Made by a program: the position numbers and the translations under genes. The notes under the pieces were generated by a model, which made no database searches, was not told where the DNA came from, and saw only the letters and a program-made list of their open reading frames with translations. Source: CAVUCH01 sp963739995 (GTDB lineage: Bacteria > Acidobacteriota > Vicinamibacteria > Vicinamibacterales > JAENWD01). From it: 64,000 nt of DNA. Below are positions 46,948 to 57,734 of the stretch, one piece after another. The DNA is taken from positions 124,001-188,000 of the forward strand of contig CAVUCH010000018.1 in NCBI GenBank assembly GCA_963739995.1, in the 5' to 3' direction. Every line of letters begins with the position of its first letter. Within the stretch, counting starts at the first letter, position 1.

Positions 46948-47949
46948 ATGGCTCAACGGAAACCGCTCGGCGAGCAGGTCGTGGTGATTACGGGCGCATC
47001 GAGTGGCATCGGTCTGTCCACGGCGCGCATGGCCGCGGCGCGTGGCGCGACAGTGGTGCTGGCCGCGCGTGATGAGGCAGAACTCCAGGGGATCGTGGGC
47101 GAGATCTCCGCACGCGGTGGCGCGGCCCTCGCCGTGGCCGCCGACGTCGCGAACCCGGACGACGTGGAGCGCATCGGCGAGCGCGCGATCACCAGCTTTG
47201 GGCGCATCGACACCTGGTTCAACAATGCCGGTGTCTCGGTCTACGGAAAGCTCCTGGACGTGCCGCTTGACGACCAGCGCCGGGTGTTCGAGACCAACTT
47301 CTGGGGCGTCGTGCTCGGGTCCCGCACGGCCGTGCGGTTAATGCGGACCGGCGGCGGCGGACTGATCAATATGGGCAGCGTCGTGTCGGACCGCGCCGTG
47401 CCGCTGCAGGGCATCTACGCGGCCTCGAAGCACGCAATCAAGGCCTACACCGACACATTGCGCATGGAACTCGAACACGACGGCGTGCCGGTGGCCGTCA
47501 CGTTGATCAAGCCGGGGGCGATCGACACGCCGTACTATCAACACGCGAAGAACTACATGAGCGAAGAGCCCGCGCCGCCGCCGCCGGTCTACTCCGCCGA
47601 CACCGTGGCGCGCGCCGTCTGCCAATGCGCGGAGCGCCCGGTCCGTGACATCACGATCGGGGGCGGCGGCCGCATGATCGCGACGTTGGGCGCGCTGGCT
47701 CCCCGGCTCACCGACCTCGTCATGGAACGCACCATGTTCGGGCAGCAGACGAGCGGACGGCCGAACGATCACCGCGACAGCCTACACACGACCAGCGGCA
47801 ACGGGGAAGAATCCGGTGGCTACGAGGGTCACGTGTTGCAGTCGAGTGCGTACACGCGCGCGATGCTGTCAGACGTCGGACGCGCGCTCCCATTCCTTGC
47901 GCTCGGTGCCGGGGTGGCCGCCGCAGTGACGGCGGCTCGGCGGCACTGA
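46948..47949 (+). CDS. Short-chain dehydrogenase/reductase with a C-terminal membrane segment
   Basis: A 333-residue SDR. The Rossmann motif TGASSGIG is at 15-22, NNAG follows in the usual place (WFNNAGVSVYG), and the catalytic Ser/Tyr/Lys are in NMGSVVSDRAVPLQGIYAAS and SKHAIKAYTDTLRMELE. GGAGG lies five bases before ATG 46948, which decides the start over the upstream GTG. Beyond the 250-residue core there is an extension ending in a hydrophobic segment (ALPFLALGAGVAAAVTAA), suggesting a membrane-attached enzyme. The substrate is unknown. Confidence 0.88.
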   Translation: MAQRKPLGEQVVVITGASSGIGLSTARMAAARGATVVLAARDEAELQGIVGEISARGGAALAVAADVANPDDVERIGERAITSFGRIDTWFNNAGVSVYGKLLDVPLDDQRRVFETNFWGVVLGSRTAVRLMRTGGGGLINMGSVVSDRAVPLQGIYAASKHAIKAYTDTLRMELEHDGVPVAVTLIKPGAIDTPYYQHAKNYMSEEPAPPPPVYSADTVARAVCQCAERPVRDITIGGGGRMIATLGALAPRLTDLVMERTMFGQQTSGRPNDHRDSLHTTSGNGEESGGYEGHVLQSSAYTRAMLSDVGRALPFLALGAGVAAAVTAARRH

Positions 47950-48012
47950 GAGGGAAAGGGGGCCCGGGCACTGCGGCCCGGCTCTGCATTGTCTTCGCCA
48001 CTGTACGATGTG

Positions 48013-48039
48013 GGGCCGGGGCCGAAGTGCCCCGGCCGG
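48013..48039. terminator. Palindromic repeat between convergent genes, possible two-way terminator
   Basis: GGCCGGGGC (48014-48022) pairs perfectly with GCCCCGGCC (48029-48037) around a 6-base loop CGAAGT. It belongs to the dispersed palindromic family and lies between the convergent SDR and quinone oxidoreductase genes. There is no T-run, so its use as a terminator is inferred from position. Confidence 0.5.
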
Positions 48040-48044
48040 ACACG

Positions 48045-49049
48045 TTACGTCACGACCAGCACGATCTTCCCAACGTGCGCTCCCGCTTCCAACATCGCGT
48101 GCGCCTCCGACGCGCGCTCGAGCGGGAACGTGGCGTGGATCACCGGCCGGAGTTCAGCGCGTTCGAAACGCGGCCACACCTGCTCGTGGAGCGCCCGCGC
48201 GATGGCGCCCTTCTGATCGGGCGTGCGCGGCCGCAGCGTCGATCCGGTAAGCGTCAGGCGCTTCTGCATCAGGGGCGCGAGGTTCACCTCCACGCGCTGG
48301 CCGCGGAGAAACGCAATCTGCACCAGTCGCCCTTCCACCGCCAGCACCTCCAGGTTCCGGCTCACGTAATCGCCGCCCACCATGTCGAGCACGACGTCCA
48401 CGCCAGTACCGCCGGTCGCCGCGCGGACCACCTCGACGAAATCCTCCGTGCGGTAATTGATGGCACGCGCCGCGCCGAGGCGCTCGCATGCCGCACACTT
48501 CTCGGCTGTGCCGGCCGTCGCGTACACGGTTGCGCCGAACGCGCGCGCCAGCATCACGGCTGTCGTGCCAATGCCGCTCGCCCCGCCGTGGACGAGGATC
48601 GTCTCCCCGGCCCGCAACCGCCCGCGTTCGAAGACGTTCGTCCACACCGTGAAGAACGCTTCCGGGATCGCCGCCGCCTCGACCATGCTGAACCCGCGCG
48701 GAACCGGCAGGCACTGCACGGCCGGCGCCGCGCGGTCCTCGGCGTACCCGCCGCCCGCCACGAGTGCGCACACGTGATCGCCGGCGGTCCAGCCAGTGAC
48801 GGAAGCGCCGATCGCCGCGATCGTTCCCGCGACCTCGAGACCCGGCGTGTCAGGAGCCCCGGGCGGCGGCGGGTACTTGCCCTGCCGCTGCAGCAGGTCG
48901 GGCCGGTTGACGCCTGCGGCCGCTACGCGAATCAGCACTGCGCCCGCCGCAGCCTCCGGCACCGGGTGTGCGCGTGGCTGCAACACCTCGGGGCCGCCGG
49001 GCGTGGTGATCGTGATCGCGGTCATGGACGACGGTACGGCCGCGCTCAC
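48045..49049 (-). CDS. NAD(P)H-quinone oxidoreductase, zeta-crystallin/PIG3 type
   Basis: Medium-chain dehydrogenase of 334 residues without the zinc ligands of alcohol dehydrogenases, resembling quinone reductases such as human TP53I3. Seen are RVAAAGVNRPDLLQRQGKYP, PGLEVAGTIAAIGASVTGW and the nucleotide-binding ILVHGGASGIGTTAVMLARA, followed by GATVYATAGTAEKCAACERL. It reduces quinones or conjugated carbonyls with NADPH. GTG 49049 overlaps the upstream stop by four bases (GTGA). An ATG eight codons later (49025) is the alternative. It is the second gene of a pair with the threonine dehydrogenase-like gene. Confidence 0.88.
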   Translation of the reverse strand: MSAAVPSSMTAITITTPGGPEVLQPRAHPVPEAAAGAVLIRVAAAGVNRPDLLQRQGKYPPPPGAPDTPGLEVAGTIAAIGASVTGWTAGDHVCALVAGGGYAEDRAAPAVQCLPVPRGFSMVEAAAIPEAFFTVWTNVFERGRLRAGETILVHGGASGIGTTAVMLARAFGATVYATAGTAEKCAACERLGAARAINYRTEDFVEVVRAATGGTGVDVVLDMVGGDYVSRNLEVLAVEGRLVQIAFLRGQRVEVNLAPLMQKRLTLTGSTLRPRTPDQKGAIARALHEQVWPRFERAELRPVIHATFPLERASEAHAMLEAGAHVGKIVLVVT

Positions 49050-50062
49050 AGGTAGTGCCTCCGGATCGCCGGGATGAGATACTCCGAGAAGCCACGCTGA
49101 AAATCGTAGCCGGGCAGAAACCCCCAGTCACGCCGAGCGGCCTCGTCCTCCACAGCCGCCGGCCACGAGTCCACGATGCCCTGACGCTTGGTGTCCACCT
49201 CGAACGTGATCGACGCATTCGGGAACTCGCGGCGCACGACATCCCGGATTTCCTCCGCCGAGGGATTGAACGCCGTCACGTTGTAGGCAGTGCGCGAGAG
49301 CGCCGCCTTCGGCGCCTGGGCGAGCCGCAGAAGCGCGTTGACGCCATCCGGCATCACCATGAACGGGATGCGCGTCTCGGGCCGGACGAAGCACGCATAG
49401 CTGTCGCCACGAGCCGCCGCGTGGATCATCTCGGACGCGTAGTCGGAGGTGCCGCCCGACGGCATCGTCATCGCAGAGATGAGCCCGGGGAAGCGGACGC
49501 ACCGGAAGTCGACCTTGCCGCTCAGCGCCTCGGCGGCGAGCTGCTTGTAATGCCGGGCGTAGTAGTTGCCCAGCATCTCGCAATAGAGTTTGTTCGCACC
49601 GTACATGGTCGTCGGGTGGTTGTACTCGTCTTCGCTCACCCGGCCCGCGCTGCGTTTCGTCTCGAGATTGGGCATGCCGTACACCGCGATCGACGACGGG
49701 TACAGGAATGTGACGGGACGGCCGTGTGACTCTGCTTCCTTCTGAGCGAAGTCGAGCAGCACCAGGGTGCCCTGCACGTTGACGTCGTGCGCGCGAATCG
49801 GCGTGAACTCCGAGCGGGTGGAGAGCAGTGCAGCCAGGTGGAAGATGAGATCCACCTCGAACTCCGAGAGGATCCGCTCGAGCAACCCGGCGTCGAGGAT
49901 GGATCCGATGAACTCGCGGTGCACGAGCGGCCGCAGCGCAGGATCCAGCGGCGCGAGGTCGAGCGTCACGACCTGCCGCCCGCCCGATCCAGCGAGCTGC
50001 GTGATCAGGCCGTGACCGATCTCTCCGTTCGCGCCGGTGATGAAGATGACGGGCTTGCGCAT
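49046..50062 (-). CDS. L-threonine 3-dehydrogenase, UDP-galactose-epimerase type
   Basis: An extended SDR of 338 residues that oxidises L-threonine to 2-amino-3-oxobutyrate with NAD. The Rossmann motif is ITGANGEIGHGL, the catalytic Tyr/Lys are in TMYGANKLYCEMLGNYYA, and LYPSSIAVYGMPN carries the catalytic Ser. The C-terminal half has the epimerase-type threonine dehydrogenase features RFPGLIS, SGGTSDYASEMIHAAARG, IPFMVMPDGVNALL and IVDSWPAAVEDEAARRDWGF. A TAGAAT hexamer lies five bases ahead of ATG 50062, with a heptamer repeat just behind it. Identification as TDH is by motif pattern, and other epimerases are less likely. Confidence 0.82.
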   Translation of the reverse strand: MRKPVIFITGANGEIGHGLITQLAGSGGRQVVTLDLAPLDPALRPLVHREFIGSILDAGLLERILSEFEVDLIFHLAALLSTRSEFTPIRAHDVNVQGTLVLLDFAQKEAESHGRPVTFLYPSSIAVYGMPNLETKRSAGRVSEDEYNHPTTMYGANKLYCEMLGNYYARHYKQLAAEALSGKVDFRCVRFPGLISAMTMPSGGTSDYASEMIHAAARGDSYACFVRPETRIPFMVMPDGVNALLRLAQAPKAALSRTAYNVTAFNPSAEEIRDVVRREFPNASITFEVDTKRQGIVDSWPAAVEDEAARRDWGFLPGYDFQRGFSEYLIPAIRRHYL

Positions 50063-50067
50063 GAGGC

Positions 50068-50073
50068 ATTCTA
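50068..50073 (-). promoter_or_regulatory. Putative -10 element of the threonine dehydrogenase operon, leaderless start
   Basis: On the minus strand TAGAAT ends five bases before the ATG at 50062. The -35 position is occupied by the CACCGCCTACCGCC heptamer array. Confidence 0.45.
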
Positions 50074-50074
50074 C

Positions 50075-50201
50075 GGCGGTAGGCGGTGGCCGGGTGGTGG
50101 CTCCGGTGGGGGCGGTAGGCGTGGGCGGTGGGCAGCTTTTACGCCAGAACCGGCGCCTACGGTCGGCCGCCCGCCGCCCGCCGCCCGCCAACCGACTACC
50201 G
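50075..50201. repeat. Inverted, degenerate heptamer arrays between divergent genes
   Basis: 50075-50133 contains GGCGGTA/GGCGGTG units and 50152-50201 the complementary CGCCTAC and CCGCCCG units, with a short spacer holding GCTTTTACGCC. It repeats on a small scale the 9.4-9.8 kb arrangement. A TACACT hexamer (50214-50219) follows the right arm and could serve the rightward gene at 50267. Confidence 0.8.
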
Positions 50202-50266
50202 CGCCTCGTCGGCTACACTATCCGTTCTGCGGCGCAGCGACGCGCGCGCGTGCGAAAGGACGATTC

Positions 50267-50845
50267 ATGCTCCGGAAAGACGACTGCATCCTTTTCAGCG
50301 GCGGCGCCCCGGGCGCAGAGGCGGCGTTTGGCGAGGAAGCCGAGAAGCACGGCGTCGAAGAGGTCAACTTCACGTTCGAGGGCCACACGGAGGCGCGGCA
50401 GCGCGGGCGGCGGGTGCTCAATCACGAGGAACTGCTCGCGGGCGATGTGAGCCTCGCGTACGTGTCGAAGCTGATGAACCGGCGCTATACGGAAGGTCCG
50501 CAGCTGCGGAAAGTTCTCCAGAGCATTTGGTACCAGGTGAATCACGGTCAGGAGATCTACGTAATCGGGCACATCCTCGAGGACGGGACGGTCCGCGGGG
50601 GCACGGGCTGGGGCGCGGAGTTCGCGAAGCTCTGTAACAAGCCGCTCCACGTGTTCGATCAGGAGAAAAACGGCTGGTTCTCGTGGGACGGTGAGACCTG
50701 GGTCGCACGCGCGGTGGGCGACGCGCCGGTGTTCACGCACGCACACATCACCGGAACGGGCACCAGGGTTCTCGAAGCAAACGGGCGCGCGGCAATCAAG
50801 GAGCTCTTCGATCGGGCGTTTGGGGATATCGAGCCGGGTCGATAG
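50267..50845 (+). CDS. Uncharacterised SLOG/Rossmann-like protein
   Basis: A 192-residue soluble protein starting at ATG 50267, with AAAGGA six bases upstream. The N-terminal DDCILFSGGAPGAEAAFGEE resembles the nucleotide-binding loop of SLOG/LOG-type Rossmann folds, and GTGWGAEFAKLCNKPLHVFD with YVIGHILEDGTVRGG resembles the second half of such a fold. FTHAHITGTGTRVL near the end may bind phosphate. I do not recognise a named family. It is convergent with carB and separated from it by a palindromic repeat. A nucleotide- or nucleoside-related role is possible only by analogy. Confidence 0.6.
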   Translation: MLRKDDCILFSGGAPGAEAAFGEEAEKHGVEEVNFTFEGHTEARQRGRRVLNHEELLAGDVSLAYVSKLMNRRYTEGPQLRKVLQSIWYQVNHGQEIYVIGHILEDGTVRGGTGWGAEFAKLCNKPLHVFDQEKNGWFSWDGETWVARAVGDAPVFTHAHITGTGTRVLEANGRAAIKELFDRAFGDIEPGR

Positions 50846-50848
50846 GGT

Positions 50849-50880
50849 CGCCCCGGGGCGCTTCGGGCCCGGCCCCACAC
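50849..50880 (-). repeat. Palindromic repeat between convergent genes
   Basis: The complement reads TGTGGGGCCGGGCCCGAAGC and continues GCCCCGGGGC, a close relative of the 48013 copy. It lies between the stop codons of the SLOG-like gene and carB and could act as a terminator for both. The stem is imperfect, with no T-run. Confidence 0.5.
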
Positions 50881-50882
50881 TG

Positions 50883-54152
<3,270 letters not shown>

Positions 54153-54246
54153 GGTTCAGGCTGCAGACTGCAGGCTGCCGGCGACAGGCTGCGTCAGGCC
54201 TGAAGCCCGACGGGCCTGCAGCCTGCAGCCTGAAGCCCATAGCCTG
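54153..54246. repeat. Inverted GCCTGCAG-type repeats between carA and carB
   Basis: The whole gap is made of CAGGCTGCAGACTGCAGGCTG-like units at 54157-54177 and their inverse CAGCCTGCAGCCTGAAGCC at 54219-54237, with more diverged copies in between. A transcript could form a long stem. The repeat differs from the heptamer and GCCGGGACTTCAG families. Confidence 0.8.
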
Positions 54247-55374
54247 TCATCGTCGTTCAATCTCGTCGAGAAACTGCCGAAAGAGGTAATCCGCGTCGTG
54301 CGGTCCCGGCGATGCTTCGGGATGATACTGCACCGAGAAGACGGGCTTGTCCGTGTGGCGGAGGCCTTCGACCGTGCCGTCGTACAGGTTCACGTGCGTG
54401 ACGTGCGCGGTGGGGGGCAGCGAGTCGGGATCGACCGCAAAGCCGTGGTTCTGCGACGTGATCTCGACACGGCCCGAGTCGAGGAACTTCACCGGGTGAT
54501 TCGCGCCGCGGTGGCCGAACTTCAGCTTGTAGGTGCGTCCGCCCATCGCGAGGCCCATCACCTGGTGCCCGAGGCAGATCCCGAACATCGGCACGTCGGC
54601 ATCGAGCAGCGCCCTGACGTTGTCGATTGCATACGGGAGGGCCGCGGGATCGCCGGGACCGTTGCTCAGGAACACGCCGTCGGGCTCGAGGCCGAGCAGG
54701 TCGGCGGCAGGCGCGGCGGCGGGAAAGACGGTGACGTCGCAGTTGTGCTGTGCGAGGCGTCGAAGGATGTTCTGCTTGATCCCGAAATCGTAGGCGGCGA
54801 TTCGCAGGCGCCTCGACGCGCGCCGCTCCGGCGGAACACCGAACTCCCCGGCTTCCTCCGGGGTCGTCGCCAGCCACTCGTGCGGCGCCTCGCAGGTCAC
54901 CGCCTTGACCAGGTCGCTGCCCTCCATGAGCGGGATTTCCCGCGCGTGCTGCGCGAGCTCCGCCGGGTCCACGGCGCCCGTGGCGATGACGCCGCGCATC
55001 ACGCCGGCCGACCGCAGCATGCGCGTGAGGGCCCGTGTGTCGATGTCGGCGATCGCAACGATGCCATGGCGGGTCAGGTAATCGCGCAGCGTCGTCTCGG
55101 CGCGCCAGCTGCTCGCGACGGGTGACGACTCGCGCATGATGAAGCCGGCCACGCGCGGACCGCTCGACTCGATGTCGGCCTCCGACACACCGTAGTTCCC
55201 GATCTGCGGCGAGGTCATCGTTACGATCTGCCCGGCATAGGAGGGATCGGTGAGCACCTCCTGGTAACCGGTCATGCTCGTGTTGAACACGACCTCGCCA
55301 CCGGCCTCACCCTGGGCGCCCGCAGCCGTACCGCGGAACCAGGTGCCGTCTTCGAGGGCCAGCACGGCGTTCAT
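54247..55374 (-). CDS. carA: Carbamoyl-phosphate synthase small (glutaminase) subunit
   Basis: Hydrolyses glutamine and passes ammonia to CarB. The 375 residues have the N-terminal CPSase domain (LALEDGTWFRGTAAG, then EVVFNTSMTGYQEVLTDPSY) and a class I glutamine amidotransferase domain. The catalytic Cys is in VPMFGICLGHQVMGLA near 262 and the His/Glu pair in VQYHPEASPGPHD near 351. The ATG overlaps the stop of the kinase-like gene by four bases (ATGA). The kinase-like, carA and carB genes therefore appear to be one leftward operon. Confidence 0.96.
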   Translation of the reverse strand: MNAVLALEDGTWFRGTAAGAQGEAGGEVVFNTSMTGYQEVLTDPSYAGQIVTMTSPQIGNYGVSEADIESSGPRVAGFIMRESSPVASSWRAETTLRDYLTRHGIVAIADIDTRALTRMLRSAGVMRGVIATGAVDPAELAQHAREIPLMEGSDLVKAVTCEAPHEWLATTPEEAGEFGVPPERRASRRLRIAAYDFGIKQNILRRLAQHNCDVTVFPAAAPAADLLGLEPDGVFLSNGPGDPAALPYAIDNVRALLDADVPMFGICLGHQVMGLAMGGRTYKLKFGHRGANHPVKFLDSGRVEITSQNHGFAVDPDSLPPTAHVTHVNLYDGTVEGLRHTDKPVFSVQYHPEASPGPHDADYLFRQFLDEIERR

Positions 55375-57535
55375 CGCGGTGCCTCCTCCTCCAGCGAGGC
55401 GGCCACGCGCTCACGTTCGCCGGCAACCACGCGAATCGACGTGCTCCAGCGTCGATAGCCCGTCATGTCCAGGCGGACCACGTGTGAGCCGACGCCCACC
55501 TCGGACAGCGTCACGGGCGTGACCCCAACGCCGCGTCCGTCAAGGAACACCTTCGCGCCCGCCGGGCGCGATTCGATGACCAGCGATCCGACGAAGCCGC
55601 CCTCTGGCGGGCGCCCCGATGGGGCGGGCGCCGAAGCGGCGCGCGCTGCGTCCCGTCTGAGCGTGACATCGACGGTCACTGCGGGGCGGCGTGCCGACAA
55701 AGTCACCCGGCGCTGCTCGGTCGCGTACCCGCTGCGGCTCACACGCACGGTGTGTTGACCGTAGGCCAGGTCGGTGACCGTGGCGGGCGACTCGCCCCTG
55801 CTTCTCCCGCCGATTTCGATGCGGGCGCCGGCCGGACGCGTGCGGACGACGAGACGCCCACGCGACGCGGTCTCGGCCGGTGGCGCCGGGGCTGTACGCG
55901 ATTCCGGCGACATGCTCGATGTCGGCCCCGCCGCCGGCGCTGCGGCACCGGACTTGGGCATCCCCGCGGACTGCCGCACCGCATCGTCGGTCCATTCACG
56001 TGGCCGGGCGGCAGGCTCCGTGCCGTCCGAGGCAGGTACCTGCCCGCCCCCGTGTTGCGGGAAGGCGTGTTGCCGGACTCCGATTGCGCTGTGCCGACCG
56101 CCGACGCTGAACGTTCGCCACGTCCGCTGAAGAGGAACCACCCGCCTGCCAGGCCGGCGACAATGCCCGCGAGCAGCAGTGCCGCAAACGCCAGCCAGGG
56201 CGCGCGCGGCGCCGTGGCGTCCTCATCGAGTGCCGCAGCGTAGTCGCCTGCCGCGAAATTGCCGGCAGGCGGCTCGTAAGGGGCGTGGCGATCCGGCGCG
56301 TAGTTCGGGTTGTCGCCCAGCGAGTAGTCAAGCGCATCGTCGACGCCGTACCGCCCCGCGTCGGGCCGGCCGATGTCTCCGTCGACCAGCCGGGAAACGC
56401 CGTCGGCCCGTGCCTCTCCGGGCATGTCCCACCGGTCGAACGGTTCTTCGGAACCGCTCAACTGAACGGCGTCGCCCGACGACACGGTCTCCTCATCGTC
56501 CACCGCCGCATCCCGGCCCGCGTGCCCGGCCGGCGTCATCGGGTACACGTCGCCGGGTGCGGCGATCGGCTCGATAGCCGGTGCGGACGGCTCGGGCTCC
56601 GTTGGCCCCGAGAGGTACGAGGGTGCGGCGTGATCCGCCGGGTCCGAAGGCCTGAGCCCGAAGTCTGCCGCGTCGTCGTATCGGGGCGGTGGGCTCGCGC
56701 CGTCGACGATCGGCATTACCGGAGCCGAGCGTGCCGGGAATGTATCCGGTTCGGGATCGTCGATCGGCAGCAACGCTCCCGCGGGGCGGGGCGTGCGCCG
56801 CTTGCGCGGGGCGGCAGGCCGGGTGAGCGCGTCGCCGAGGGCGCGCTTGAGCGGCGCCGCGAATGCGAGCGCCGTTGGGTAGCGCTCATCAGGCGCAAGC
56901 GCCAGGGCGAAGGAGAACGTCTCGAGCAGCGCCTCCCGGTCGGCACCCGGGACGTCGGGCAAGGTGACGATCCCGTCCTCACCGGCGCCGGTCACCGGCT
57001 GGCCGCTGAGCAGCTCGAACGCGATTGCACCGAGCGCGAAGATGTCGCCGGCGCGCGAGATGGGCCCGCCCGCGGTGCGCTCCGGTGCGCTGTAGGGCAG
57101 GCGCACGGGCGCACGCACGCCACAGCTCTCGAGCGCCGCGGCTACGCCCAGATCGACGAGGTGCGTTTCGCCAGGAGCGACGAGCACGTCGCGGGGGTGC
57201 AGCGAACCATGTGCGACGCTGGCAGCTGCGGCGAAATCGAGCGCACCGGCGAGCTGCGTGACGATCGTCAGCACATCCGAGACGGGCGGCGGTCCGTACT
57301 GCCGCAGCGCGCTGTCGAGCGACTCTGCAGGCACGTATGCCTGCGCGAACCACGCGATGCCGTCCTCCACACCCGCACCGATCGGAGCGGCGATCGAGGG
57401 ATGCGCGAGCCCGCGTTCGGGCAGCGCTTCGAGGGCTCGCGCGAGCTCGGCCGCCCGCTCGGGTATGAGGTCGAGGCGAAACGCCTTGATTGCGACGAGC
57501 CGGCCTTCGACCGGATCAAACGCGCGGAAGACCAC
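55371..57535 (-). CDS. Pseudokinase-like membrane protein with two PEGA domains, frameshifted
   Basis: Upstream of carA. The N-terminal 230 residues have a serine/threonine kinase fold (GAGTTGVVF loop, VAIK with the ATP Lys, PYSAPERTAGGPISRAGDIF, FALGAIAFELLSGQPVTG). The catalytic loop reads VAHGSLHPRDVLV where active kinases have HRDLKPxN, and the DFG site is DLG. The catalytic Asp is therefore missing and a pseudokinase is likely. A Pro/Asp-rich linker, a membrane helix (WLAFAALLLAGIVAGLAGGW) and two PEGA domains (RLVVRTRPAGARIEIGGRSR, VIESRPAGAKVFLDGRGVG) follow. The frame breaks near 56050 in a GGGGG run. GTG 57535 cuts off the first part of the glycine loop; a run of seven C near 57595 may hide the true start near 57620. 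Confidence 0.75.
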
Positions 57536-57734
57536 ACCCGTCGTGCCGGCACCGACCTGGTGCAGAACACGAAACGGGCCGAACGCGGCGGGGGGGATCC
57601 TGAACTGGACCCGTCAATCGTCAGTGGTTACTCCTCAGGAGGCGACGCGATCGTAGCATGCCGCGTGCGCCCTTCCAACAACGCAACGTCTCGTCTTGAC
57701 ACGCCCGCAAGGCGTTTGCCAGAGTACCTTCCTC

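Noticed and set aside
57696..57734. TTG at 57696 as start of bshC
   Set aside because: The TTG is part of a TTGACA hexamer that looks like a -35 element, and homology begins well after it. GTG 57735 fits better.
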